Assembly (NCBI GenBank): GCA_029061255.1
Contig: JAIDSL010000117.1
Coordinates: forward strand, 1 to 59,807
Direction of reading: 5' to 3'
Origin: Muribaculaceae bacterium
GTDB taxonomy: Bacteria; Bacteroidota; Bacteroidia; Bacteroidales; Muribaculaceae
Length of the DNA: 59,807 nt
The notes beneath the pieces were generated by a model, which did no database searches, had not been told where the DNA came from, and saw only the letters and a program-made list of their open reading frames with translations. Shown piece after piece: positions 17,675 to 25,484 of the stretch (its first letter is position 1; each line of letters begins with the position of its first letter). Both the position numbers and the translations under genes were made by a program.

Positions 17675-17968
17675 TCATATTGTTGAACAATCGATCTTGT
17701 CATATTCCTCATGAGTTCCGATAAATCGAATGTAAATCCATTTTATTGTAAACTTAATAACTACGACAAGGCGATGGTTATTGCCATGGATATTAAACAC
17801 ATAATGCTGATTACCAACACTATCCACACTATTAAAACTCTTCTTTACATCAGCAAAGCATTCCCATTGGGCTTCTTTAACTATCTTCAACCAGTTTTGC
17901 AAGGCAATCTTGGTATCAGGGAATCTTACTATATAATTTTTGAGAGGTTCTTCGGTTATTATTCTCAA
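17675..17968 (-). CDS. higB: HigB-type mRNA interferase toxin
   Basis: A 97-residue protein with the full signature of the HigB toxin family: a W-x(n)-A-D-V-K-K-S-F block (ECFADVKKSFNSVDSVGNQH), YVFNIHGNNHRLVVVIKF, and IYIRFIGTHEEYDKID near the end. The His and Asp of the last block and the central Arg are the expected active residues. HigB toxins cut mRNA on the ribosome. The antitoxin gene follows after 18 bp. The upstream region has a good promoter covered by a 10-bp inverted repeat, as expected if HigA represses it. Confidence 0.92.
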   Translation of the reverse strand: MRIITEEPLKNYIVRFPDTKIALQNWLKIVKEAQWECFADVKKSFNSVDSVGNQHYVFNIHGNNHRLVVVIKFTIKWIYIRFIGTHEEYDKIDCSTI

Positions 17969-17988
17969 GGCGCTTTAGAAAATTGGTA

Positions 17989-18023
17989 TTGCAAAATTAC
18001 AAAGAAAATTCCAATTTTGCAAA
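17989..18023 (-). promoter_or_regulatory. higBA promoter with palindromic operator
   Basis: On the minus strand TTTG (plus 18020-18023) lies 20 bp from TAATTTTG (plus 17992-17999). A perfect 10-bp inverted repeat, TTGCAAAATT at 17989-17998 and AATTTTGCAA at 18013-18022, overlaps both boxes. A second pair, AAAATTGG (17979-17986) and CCAATTTT (18011-18018), is interleaved. The layout suggests that HigA bound here would block RNA polymerase. Confidence 0.65.
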
Positions 18024-18197
18024 TTTTATAGATGTTATCGGGAATGCTATTTAAAAACAAATCACAGAAGAAATCAGAATGATGGAGCAAGCCTGGTGGA
18101 AGCTGAGGTCTGCAATTGATTTTTTATTAAACCAAAGGGGAGGATCTGGTGTTATATTTTCGAAAACACATTATAAACAATCTAAATTATTAATACT

Positions 18198-18764
18198 ATG
18201 ACACGCACAATGCTTAAAACCGCCTCCAAATATTGGTGGATTCCTGTAATCACCGGTCTTCTTTCCATAGGACTCGGAATATGGTGCCTCGCAAGCCCGC
18301 AAACCTCTCTTCCTATCATGGCTTACACCTTCGCTTTGGTGATCTGCTCTGTGGGATTCCTTAACACAGTATTCGCTCTGCTCAGCATCGGAAGCATTTC
18401 CGGTTGGGGATTCAAGCTCCTTGTAGGTGTAATCGAGATTATCTGCGGCGTGTGGTTGCTACTCCTTCCTGAAGCTTCAATGGTCAGCGCATTCATATAT
18501 GGAATTGGATTCTATCTTGTCTTTGTAGCTTTGAATGCAGTATGTGAGGCAGTTCTTTATTATGGCGACACTAAATATTGGCTCGCAATGCTTCTTTCCT
18601 TTATCCTTTGCACACTGATCCTTGCAGTCATCTTCCTCGCCGGTCCTCTTGCAGGCGGAATCGCAGTATGGCTCTACATCGGCATCGCATTCATCACTTT
18701 CGGTATCTACCGTATGCTTCTCGGATTTAAGATAAGCCAGGCTAACAGGATGCTGAATAAGTAA
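18198..18764 (+). CDS. HdeD family membrane protein (DUF308)
   Basis: A 188-residue protein made of six predicted membrane helices arranged as three similar hairpins, for example WIPVITGLLSIGLGIWCLAS near residue 15 and FKLLVGVIEIICGVWLLLLP near residue 73, each with the G-x-x-x-G-x-W-x-L pattern of the DUF308 repeat. E. coli HdeD is tied to acid resistance, but most Bacteroidetes members have no known role. It is a single plus-strand gene ended by a strong hairpin at 18828. Confidence 0.85.
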   Translation: MTRTMLKTASKYWWIPVITGLLSIGLGIWCLASPQTSLPIMAYTFALVICSVGFLNTVFALLSIGSISGWGFKLLVGVIEIICGVWLLLLPEASMVSAFIYGIGFYLVFVALNAVCEAVLYYGDTKYWLAMLLSFILCTLILAVIFLAGPLAGGIAVWLYIGIAFITFGIYRMLLGFKISQANRMLNK

Positions 18765-18827
18765 AGCGTTATAAGTTTTGCGTTACGCGTATTGCGTAAT
18801 ATCTGAAATATAAAAATGAAATATAAA

Positions 18828-18860
18828 AAGGAGGTTTCCGAATATTTCGGAAGCCTCCTT
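18828..18860. terminator. Bidirectional terminator between hdeD-like gene and PL11 gene
   Basis: A 15-bp stem (AAGGAGGTTTCCGAA and TTCGGAAGCCTCCTT, one G-T pair) with a 3-nt TAT loop, followed by TTAA on the plus strand and preceded by TATAAAA, which reads TTTTATA on the minus strand. It lies between two convergent genes and can serve both. Confidence 0.85.
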
Positions 18861-18899
18861 TTAATTGTAAACTACATGTCTCTTAAAAGAACAACATAT

Positions 18900-21800
18900 T
18901 TACTTCTTGATGAACTTGTGGGTCTCTTTGGATGAGCCGTTGTCGATGACGAGAACGTAAATGCCCTTTTCAAGGCCATCTGTGATTCCCTTGCCTGCAG
19001 CTCCCTTGGCGGTCTTGACAACCTGTCCGGAGAGTGCATCAACTACAGTGAAATCAGCGTTTCCGCTTACTGCGATGATTTCTTCTACTGCAGAAGGAGC
19101 AAGACGATCATAGTTCTCTTTAACTTCTTCTTTAGAAAGCACGAACGGATAGATGGTGAGCTCGTCGATCACGCCATTGAATGTACGGTTCTCGCGACCT
19201 GCCGTAGGTTCGTCATCACCGCCAATCCACATCAGTTCAGATGGATTGAAGTTGATAGCCCCTGTACCGGTATTGTTGTTGGTCATATTCTGCTTGCCGT
19301 CGATGTAGATAGTCATCGAATTAGCAGCTGCATTGCGCACGCAGACGATATGGTGCCATTCTCCATCGAAATAGGTGCTTGGAGAGAGTGCGTAGCAGTC
19401 GCTCTTAGTCACGTCGTCGTCGATTGAGAAGCATAGACGGTCAGTGCTTTCGTTTTTCAGTCGTTCAAGACCAATCCAGTTTCCTGTGCCTCCTTCTACA
19501 TTGGTTTTGTTGTGTGTGCCGATGCAGAAGAGATAGCCATCATTATCAGTCGACTTCATCCAAAGTTCGATGGAGAAGTCATCCTTGCCAAACATCAGTT
19601 CCTCATAAACCGGCTGTGTCAAGAAGCCATTGCCATCAAATTTGATTGCCCCGTTGCTTACTCCTTCTTCAGAGCCCACGGTGCCTGTGATGGCTGCTGT
19701 TGTGCCCTTATAGTCGTTGAGCACAGTCTCAGTTCCAACCGTGTCAAATGAGAAGTATGCTGCACGTCCACTCTTGTCGACGAAGGTTACGTGGATTGTT
19801 CCAGTGATAGAGATGTCTTCGCCATCATCAGAGCCAACAGTTGAGATTGTGTATGTCCATTCACCCTTCTCTGCAGGAACACCGGAGATGATGCCCTTTC
19901 CATCCTTGCTGTCGAAAGTGAATTCCACTCCTTCAGGAAGGCCTGTGACTTCAGCACCCTCTGCACGCATTACTGTGAATTCAATGTCATCGATTGACTC
20001 TCCGAGAGAGATCACCTGCTGAAGACCTCCATGGGTGACAATGATACGCGGACGAGTGTCATACTGAGCCTCGAGGTTGTAGCTGAGGTGAGGGGGCTGG
20101 TTGTAAGCCACGTTCTGCCATGCGATAGCCTCGCGATACTGACGGTCGGTCATAAGACAAGGCACCTTGTATTCGCTTGGGATAGTAGTGGTGAAAATGA
20201 TAAGGTCTGATTCGGTTTCACTGTCATGTAGGATTACCTCCTCGCGCCAGTCTCCGAAGATATCAGCCTGAAGGTTGGGGGTTGCCTTTGTGGTGTTGCA
20301 AGAAGCGGCGTGAGAAGTTCCTGCAAAAACCTTTACGTTTGATACAGACGTGAGGTCTTCATTGGGTTTTGTCACAGCCGTATTGTCAAGTAACTCATCA
20401 AGAAGGTCTCCATCCCAGAAAATACGGAAATTGACTGACGGACGTTTGCTTCCAACAACTTCGCCAGAATTCATTACATTACCGTCAAGAGTAGACCAAT
20501 ATTCGCTTCCGGAGAATTTGGATGATACGTTTGCAATCAAGCCGCGTCCAACATCCTTACCCGGATTTGGCTGGGAGAAGAGAACTTTACCTGTCTTTCC
20601 GTCGCGGAGCGATGTGGCATACTTGCCGTTCTTGTCTTCATGAGGCATATAGATCTCAAGGCCTTCGTTTTCAAGGATGAAATCACCAACATGGAGTGCA
20701 TCGCCATGACCGCCTCCGGTAGAGTGCATGAAAGAACCATCATGGTCTACTGCTCCTGAGCCGATTATAACCTCATCGAAGCCATCTCCGTCAAGGTCGG
20801 CTATGGAAAGAGAGTGGGTGCCTTGTCCGTAGATTCCTTCACCGGCTTTTTCAGATTTGTGAAGCCATTTTTCTTTCAATTCCTTTCCGTCAAAGTCAAC
20901 TGCCCACACATATGATGCGGTGTAGTAGCCTCTTACGAAAATGGCACTTGGCTTAATGCCATCAAGATATGCCACACCGGCAAGATAGCGCTCACAGCGG
21001 TTGCCGTAATTGTCGCCCCATGCATCAGCGCCACTCTTCACATGCTTGCGGATGCTGCGTGGAGGATTATAAGCGATAGTATTGATTTCTGCACCAGTCT
21101 CGCCATTGAATACAGTCAGGTATTCGGGTCCACTCATCACAGTGCCGTCGCTCTTGCGGTAATCGTCAGTCTCTTTGTCATCTCCCATGAGAACAGCTTT
21201 GCCTGTTCCGTCGATGGTGCCGGGAGCAGTCTTGCAGATCAATTCAGCCTTTCCGTCACCGTCAAAATCGAATACCATAAACTGGGTATAGTGATTGCCG
21301 GAGCGGATATTGTGTCCCAGGTCGATGCGCCAGAGTTTTGTGCCGTCGAGCTTATAGCAGTCAATAATAGTATTGCCTGTGAAGCGGGTATGGGAGTTGT
21401 CGGCAGCATTGGTTGGGAACCATTTCACGATGAACTCAAATTCACCGTCGCCATCTACATCACCAACCGAAACATCATCGGGAGTATAGGTATATTCACG
21501 GTCTTCCTTTGCGCCACCGGGCTTAGATGTGCCTCCCTCCGGGCGGTCGAGATGAATCTTCATGAAGTCTGAAGCCCACACATTGTTGGCATTGGCAGAT
21601 TCTTTTTCTTCTCCATTCAAGATTGCCTTGATGGTATATTTTGAATCTACTGTGCCCTCAGGATCGGTGAAGTTGGTCATCTTTGTCAGGGGTGTTTCAT
21701 TCACTTTGACCCCGTCACGATAGATGTCAAATGCAAGGTCGGCGTCGTCAGACGGCAATGATCGCCATGAGACGAAGATTCCTTTGTCAGCTTTCACTGC

Positions 21801-21905
21801 AAGTACCCCACGGCCAAGGTTATCGGCATTGATGGTGTGGGAGTATTGTGCCCATGAAGCAGTTGAAGCAGCGAGCATAAGCGCTGCCATTGCTGTTTTC
21901 TTCAT
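18900..21905 (-). CDS. Rhamnogalacturonan lyase, PL11, with LamG-like and sorting-like domains
   Basis: A 1001-residue secreted enzyme that would cut the rhamnose-galacturonate backbone of rhamnogalacturonan I by beta-elimination. After a signal peptide (ending ASTASWAQ) the first 640 residues show the PL11 beta-propeller with repeated calcium-type motifs such as VGDVDGDGEFEFIVKW, FDFDGDGKAELICKTAPG and IADLDGDGFDEVIIGSGA. An Ig-like domain follows (about 645-720), then a concanavalin-like LamG domain (about 725-920, AAYFSFDTVGTETVLNDYKG, SIELWMKST). The last 60 residues (VVDALSGQVVKTAKG, GIYVLVIDNG) resemble type A sorting signals of the type IX secretion system. It follows the HIT gene by 19 bp and lies 3.6 kb from the main pectin locus. 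Confidence 0.92.
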   Translation of the reverse strand: MKKTAMAALMLAASTASWAQYSHTINADNLGRGVLAVKADKGIFVSWRSLPSDDADLAFDIYRDGVKVNETPLTKMTNFTDPEGTVDSKYTIKAILNGEEKESANANNVWASDFMKIHLDRPEGGTSKPGGAKEDREYTYTPDDVSVGDVDGDGEFEFIVKWFPTNAADNSHTRFTGNTIIDCYKLDGTKLWRIDLGHNIRSGNHYTQFMVFDFDGDGKAELICKTAPGTIDGTGKAVLMGDDKETDDYRKSDGTVMSGPEYLTVFNGETGAEINTIAYNPPRSIRKHVKSGADAWGDNYGNRCERYLAGVAYLDGIKPSAIFVRGYYTASYVWAVDFDGKELKEKWLHKSEKAGEGIYGQGTHSLSIADLDGDGFDEVIIGSGAVDHDGSFMHSTGGGHGDALHVGDFILENEGLEIYMPHEDKNGKYATSLRDGKTGKVLFSQPNPGKDVGRGLIANVSSKFSGSEYWSTLDGNVMNSGEVVGSKRPSVNFRIFWDGDLLDELLDNTAVTKPNEDLTSVSNVKVFAGTSHAASCNTTKATPNLQADIFGDWREEVILHDSETESDLIIFTTTIPSEYKVPCLMTDRQYREAIAWQNVAYNQPPHLSYNLEAQYDTRPRIIVTHGGLQQVISLGESIDDIEFTVMRAEGAEVTGLPEGVEFTFDSKDGKGIISGVPAEKGEWTYTISTVGSDDGEDISITGTIHVTFVDKSGRAAYFSFDTVGTETVLNDYKGTTAAITGTVGSEEGVSNGAIKFDGNGFLTQPVYEELMFGKDDFSIELWMKSTDNDGYLFCIGTHNKTNVEGGTGNWIGLERLKNESTDRLCFSIDDDVTKSDCYALSPSTYFDGEWHHIVCVRNAAANSMTIYIDGKQNMTNNNTGTGAINFNPSELMWIGGDDEPTAGRENRTFNGVIDELTIYPFVLSKEEVKENYDRLAPSAVEEIIAVSGNADFTVVDALSGQVVKTAKGAAGKGITDGLEKGIYVLVIDNGSSKETHKFIKK

Positions 21906-21924
21906 TATATAATAGGTTTAGTTC

Positions 21925-22359
21925 TTATTCTTCTGCAAGTGCCTTACGCATATCTTCCACCATCTTAGCATATTCCTCATCAGAAAGATACACTTCGCCG
22001 GGATTCATGCGGAATGTGCCGCCATAGTCGGGTCCGTCTACATATTTAGGAGCAAGATGGAAATGAAGGTGAGAGAGTTTGTCGCTGTAGGCTCCATAAT
22101 TGATTTTTTCAGGATGAAACACCTTGTCCATGGCACGTGTCACTCTTACAACGTCTTTCATAAACGCATTGCGTTCTTCGTCGGAGAGTTCGTTGAGGTC
22201 GTTGACATGTCCGTTGTATGCTACGAGGCATCGCCCGCGGTAGGTCTGTTCTTTAAAAAGGAAAGCCCTTGAGACGCTAAGCGGTGCTATCTCAATCATG
22301 AGGTTGTGGAGAGTCTCATTGTTGGTGCAATAGAGACAATCTTTTGGATCGCTATGCAT
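21925..22359 (-). CDS. HIT family nucleotide-binding protein
   Basis: A 144-residue protein with the histidine-triad motif LSHLHFHLAPKYVDG (H-x-H-x-H) at about residues 107-115, and an N-terminal CLYCTNNE that resembles the CxxC zinc site of Hint-type members. HIT proteins hydrolyse nucleoside phosphoramidates or dinucleotides. The exact substrate is unknown. The gene is followed after 19 bp by the PL11 lyase gene, so the two may be cotranscribed, although there is no obvious link in function. A lone TAATTTTG box on the minus strand (22453-22460) could be part of its promoter. Confidence 0.85.
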   Translation of the reverse strand: MHSDPKDCLYCTNNETLHNLMIEIAPLSVSRAFLFKEQTYRGRCLVAYNGHVNDLNELSDEERNAFMKDVVRVTRAMDKVFHPEKINYGAYSDKLSHLHFHLAPKYVDGPDYGGTFRMNPGEVYLSDEEYAKMVEDMRKALAEE

Positions 22360-22531
22360 AAAATTTTAGATTATAATAGGTTAGTTTAATAAGGCACTGA
22401 AGATAACTACGGCAATCATTGTGCTTTGCCGAGATTAAATCATTCCATACTACAAAATTAACATATTTTGTGGAGAGATAAAATTTTTTCGACCTAAAAA
22501 TTGTTAATCTTTCAATTTAATAAGTCATAAC

Positions 22532-22562
22532 TTTGATATGTCGGAATTTTTTGATAATTTTG
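22532..22562 (+). promoter_or_regulatory. Consensus promoter for the recombinase-NusG fusion gene
   Basis: TTTG at 22532-22535, exactly 19 bp, TAATTTTG at 22555-22562: a perfect match to the Bacteroidetes pattern. Transcription would start near 22569, which rules out an in-frame start codon at 22533 and supports the ATG at 22590. A second -7-like box, TAACTTTG (22528-22535), overlaps the -33 element. Confidence 0.8.
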
Positions 22563-22589
22563 CATACTAATGATCAAACGAAACCTAAT

Positions 22590-24047
22590 ATGCAACCTGA
22601 AATAGACACATCAGAAGCGGAAGCGATCACTGGGAGGAATAACGGATTCATTGACTACGTCGTCAGTCTTGACACCGACGGATTGTCGGAAATGTTGTCA
22701 TCCAGAGCCATCCCTTCAATGATACACTCTATAAGGCGTCATGGACTTTCAGAGTTTTCTGATAAAACTATCAGGCTTTGGACGATCGACATGCTGCTTG
22801 ATGGACTTAAAGGGAGCACTGTGAAGCGCTATGTAGGAGCGATGCACACTCTTTTCAAAGAATGGTGTGAGGGAGAGGGAATAGAACCAGACAGTAAGAT
22901 ATTTTCCCTTTCGTTAGGAGGTTTCGATACAGACTCTTCAGCCAAACGCCTGAAGGAGATTGAAGAGAACCTTGAAGCGACTGAAAGGTTTACAAAGCGA
23001 TCATTGAAACAGGATTCTCCGGCATTTTTATACAGCAAGGCATTCCAATATCTTTTGTTTAACCCATTTGCATCATTAAAAGATATTGTCAACCTGAAGT
23101 TTTCGGACAGTAGGCCCGACTGCCTGCATCTCGAGGATATCGTCACTTCTATGCGCAATGCCCCTCAGGCAAAATATGTCTTCCCGCTTCAGCAGGGGAA
23201 GCGTCGCGAACCGGCTATCATCAAAGATCTTCTTGTAGAACTTCATGCTACCGGACGGCGTGCCGGATTAAAATTCGGTGATTCTTTCTCCAGGGATTCC
23301 ATCACGTCGCTATGGATTGCAGCCGCTATCAAGGAAGATATTCCATATGCAGAGATAAGAGGGATGATACCCAATTTGCCGGAAGCATATTCTTTTCTTT
23401 CTCTCATAGAACCTGTAGAGATTTCCGAATCCCGAAAGACTGAGATCATGAACACGGTGGCTTATTCAATCACGAATAAGAATCCCGGATGGTTTGTGCT
23501 GAGATTGAGGAGCGGTGTGAATCCTGATAAAATAAAGGAGCGCTTAAAGGAGAAGGAGAGCCCGCTGCAGCGTCAGATCATGTATTATTATCCTCTTCGT
23601 ACTGTTAAGAAGATTGAGAAGAAAAAGGTAGTGGCTGTTGAGACTCCCGTCATACCCGGATTGCTTTTCATTCGTCTGCCGCATGATCGGGTCACTCCGC
23701 TCATAGGCATCATAGGCGATTTGGCATGGTGTTATCGGACATCGGCTAATCCTTCCAGTCCATATTCTGTGATTCCCCAAGCTGAAATGAGGATTTTCCA
23801 AAGGAGCGTTGGTTCGTTTACAGAGGATGTCGAGATGGATATTGTATCAGAATTGCCGGCATTGAACGTTGGCGACGAGGTCATGATCGAAGATGGATCG
23901 CATCTTGACGGTCAGGTGGCTACCATACGAAAAGTGCGAAGCGTAGATGGCACACTCACCTATACGCTTCGCCTTTCAGACACTGCCTTCATCAAGTGGA
24001 AAGACGTCAGTCTTCCCGCCTCCCACTTGTCAAAGGTCGATAATTAA
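22590..24047 (+). CDS. Degenerate tyrosine-recombinase-like domain fused to NusG/UpxY-like antiterminator
   Basis: A 485-residue protein. Residues about 56-97 look like the SAM-like core-binding domain of tyrosine recombinases (STVKRYVGAMHTLFKEWCEG), and residues about 142-275 look like their catalytic domain. By hand alignment LLFNPFASLKDIVNLKFSD takes the place of the usual LLLYTGLR..E..NLKWSD, so the first catalytic Arg is Ser162; SRDSITSLWI replaces LRHSFATHLL, keeping Arg235 but losing His; Tyr267 may sit at the nucleophile place. Residues 299-412 are a NusG N-terminal domain (PGWFVLRLRSG, TPVIPGLLFIRL) and 424-480 a KOW domain (LNVGDEVMIEDGSHLDGQVA), as in UpxY. It probably binds nucleic acid and RNA polymerase rather than recombining DNA. 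Its 3' end overlaps the convergent gene by 41 bp. Confidence 0.75.
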   Translation: MQPEIDTSEAEAITGRNNGFIDYVVSLDTDGLSEMLSSRAIPSMIHSIRRHGLSEFSDKTIRLWTIDMLLDGLKGSTVKRYVGAMHTLFKEWCEGEGIEPDSKIFSLSLGGFDTDSSAKRLKEIEENLEATERFTKRSLKQDSPAFLYSKAFQYLLFNPFASLKDIVNLKFSDSRPDCLHLEDIVTSMRNAPQAKYVFPLQQGKRREPAIIKDLLVELHATGRRAGLKFGDSFSRDSITSLWIAAAIKEDIPYAEIRGMIPNLPEAYSFLSLIEPVEISESRKTEIMNTVAYSITNKNPGWFVLRLRSGVNPDKIKERLKEKESPLQRQIMYYYPLRTVKKIEKKKVVAVETPVIPGLLFIRLPHDRVTPLIGIIGDLAWCYRTSANPSSPYSVIPQAEMRIFQRSVGSFTEDVEMDIVSELPALNVGDEVMIEDGSHLDGQVATIRKVRSVDGTLTYTLRLSDTAFIKWKDVSLPASHLSKVDN

Positions 24048-24417
24048 GCACCATATTGTATGTGCCTATAGAGGTAAACACCGAGACGGCACCTATGATG
24101 ATCCAAGCTATGACTGATTGAAATTCGGGTATGGCATTAAGGTTGCTTAGCACTGAATTTGTTGAGATAAAATCTTCAAACTCTGCTATCATATTGCTGA
24201 TGTAGGGGAGTGCAAATGAGAAGAGGAAGCCAACCAGGAATCCTACAATAGAAGCACAAATCACTGCAAGGCGATTTCGCTTAGTGGCCAAGGCGTTCTC
24301 GCGATGTATTATTTCTACAGCGTTGAGATTTCTTTCAAGCCTTTCCATAAACGCCATACGCGATGACAGGTCAGGTTCATATTCCTTGAATATATCTTTA
24401 AGTCTGTCTTCTTCCAT
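24007..24417 (-). CDS. Small membrane protein of an ECF sigma operon (possible anti-sigma factor)
   Basis: A 136-residue protein with a soluble, charged N-terminal third (about 46 residues, ending at HRENALATKRNR) and two membrane helices (about 48-72 and 101-122). It directly follows the ECF sigma gene, with a 1-bp gap, the usual place of an anti-sigma factor. No zinc-binding HxxxCxxC motif is seen, so an anti-sigma role is inferred from position and topology alone. Its 3' end runs 41 bp into the end of the fusion gene on the other strand. Confidence 0.65.
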   Translation of the reverse strand: MEEDRLKDIFKEYEPDLSSRMAFMERLERNLNAVEIIHRENALATKRNRLAVICASIVGFLVGFLFSFALPYISNMIAEFEDFISTNSVLSNLNAIPEFQSVIAWIIIGAVSVFTSIGTYNMVLNYRPLTSGRRED

Positions 24418-24418
24418 T

Positions 24419-24898
24419 TCAATCTATTTTTAGATATTCCTTAAGATGTTTTCGTCCTCGCGACATTTGTTGGCGTACTGAGTCTTCAGATGAATCAACA
24501 ATTCCGGATATTTCCTTGATGGAATATCCCTCCATATAATATAGGAGTATGGCAATCCTTTCCTTTAAAGGGAGACGATTGAGTGCCAAGTGGAGCTCCT
24601 GATACTTGAAGTTGCAATCAGATGCAGATTCTGATTGCATTTCCCGAACTTCCTCATAGCCTACCATCAGTTTTTCGGATCGCTTATGGCTTAGAAACGT
24701 GTTGTGGCCAATGCGGTAAAGCCAGTAGCGGAACTTATCAGGATTTTCAAGATTTTCAACTGAAAGATATGCCTTGATGTATGATTGCTGAGCAATGTCG
24801 TCGGCAAGGGCTGAATCTCCACAGCAGAGCGCCATGAGAAACCGACGAAACGACTTCTCATGGTTTTTAACCTGGATTATGAATTGCTCCCGGGTCAT
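24419..24898 (-). CDS. ECF-type RNA polymerase sigma factor
   Basis: A 159-residue protein with both sigma-70 regions of ECF factors: region 2 in ADDIAQQSYIKAYLSVENL and DKFRYWLYRIGHNTFLSHKR, and region 4 in ALNRLPLKERIAILLYYMEG followed by YSIKEISGIVDSSEDSVRQQ. It would direct RNA polymerase to its own set of promoters, most likely including this operon. It follows a small membrane protein gene by 3 bp and precedes the putative anti-sigma gene by 1 bp. There is no FecR-type partner or SusCD pair next to it. Confidence 0.92.
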   Translation of the reverse strand: MTREQFIIQVKNHEKSFRRFLMALCCGDSALADDIAQQSYIKAYLSVENLENPDKFRYWLYRIGHNTFLSHKRSEKLMVGYEEVREMQSESASDCNFKYQELHLALNRLPLKERIAILLYYMEGYSIKEISGIVDSSEDSVRQQMSRGRKHLKEYLKID

Positions 24899-24901
24899 AA
24901 T

Positions 24902-25303
24902 CTACTTTTCTTTCAGTACTTCCTTGCGGGTTACGAAATATACTATAAGATAAGCAATCCCAATTGCTGTTGAGACCGAGCCAATCAACATTAGAAAGGA
25001 CAGTTCATCGATATCATTGACCGGCCAAAGGAAATATACGACTGAGAGTGCGATGCCAACAAGTGTACAGATGCAACCACGCAGTAGACGCGCGTAAAGC
25101 AAATCTTTATCTGTATACTGACGGTTTCTGGGATCGCGGAGTGATTCCACCAGACGTTCTGTGTCAACTTCCCTGCCTGATTCGATAGCTTTGGTGAGAA
25201 TCTCGGCACGTTTGTTGTCACTGTTCCATTTTCTAAGGCTGACAATCAGCACGATCGATACGGGTAAAACCACGCAAACAAAGATGGGTACTATCTCTAC
25301 CAT
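24902..25303 (-). CDS. Small membrane protein (DUF6249-like) in sigma operon
   Basis: A 133-residue protein with an N-terminal helix (VPIFVCVVLPVSIVLIVSLR), a charged linker (about 25-70, with ESGREVDTERLVESLRDPRN) and two further membrane helices (about 72-92 and 100-125). This layout matches small membrane proteins that often sit beside ECF sigma genes in Bacteroidetes. It is the first gene of the three-gene operon. No function can be assigned. Confidence 0.7.
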   Translation of the reverse strand: MVEIVPIFVCVVLPVSIVLIVSLRKWNSDNKRAEILTKAIESGREVDTERLVESLRDPRNRQYTDKDLLYARLLRGCICTLVGIALSVVYFLWPVNDIDELSFLMLIGSVSTAIGIAYLIVYFVTRKEVLKEK

Positions 25304-25375
25304 ATTAAGTGTTTATTAAGTTTGTTACGTATGATAGATGCACGGAAGTAAGGAAATGTGACATCAGGATTAAAA

Positions 25376-25418
25376 AAAAATCAGACATTCATGGCTTTTT
25401 TATGAATGTCTGATTTTT
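25376..25418 (-). terminator. Strong terminator at the end of the pectin locus
   Basis: A 17-bp stem (AAAAATCAGACATTCAT at 25376-25392 and its partner at 25402-25418) with a 9-nt loop. On the minus strand it is followed by a run of nine T. It lies 67 bp past the stop codon of the GH105 gene and closes the pectin locus. Confidence 0.88.
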
Positions 25419-25431
25419 GGGGTTTGGTTGG

Positions 25432-25475
25432 CGGCGGTTGGGACTTGCTTTAGCTTGGGCGAAGCCAAACCGCCG
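25432..25475. repeat. Hairpin carrying a 28-bp shared loop module
   Basis: Arms CGGCGGTT (25432-25439) and AACCGCCG (25468-25475) enclose a loop that begins GGGACTTGCTTTAGC and ends GGGCGAAGCCA. A 29-bp stretch of it (25441-25469) is identical to 45246-45274, where it sits between different arms. It lies just after the GH105 stop codon. Confidence 0.7.
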
Positions 25476-25484
25476 TCCCATAGG

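Noticed and set aside
22533-22589. Upstream in-frame start for the recombinase-NusG fusion
   Set aside because: It falls between the -33 and -7 boxes of a consensus promoter, so it would not be in the transcript; the ATG at 22590 is downstream of the likely start site.
22590-24047. Start of a capsule locus
   Set aside because: The NusG-like half suggests it, but no glycosyltransferases or capsule genes follow; the next genes are an ECF operon on the other strand.
22590-24047. Active site-specific integrase
   Set aside because: The first catalytic Arg and the His residues are missing in the hand alignment, and no attachment sites or element borders were seen.
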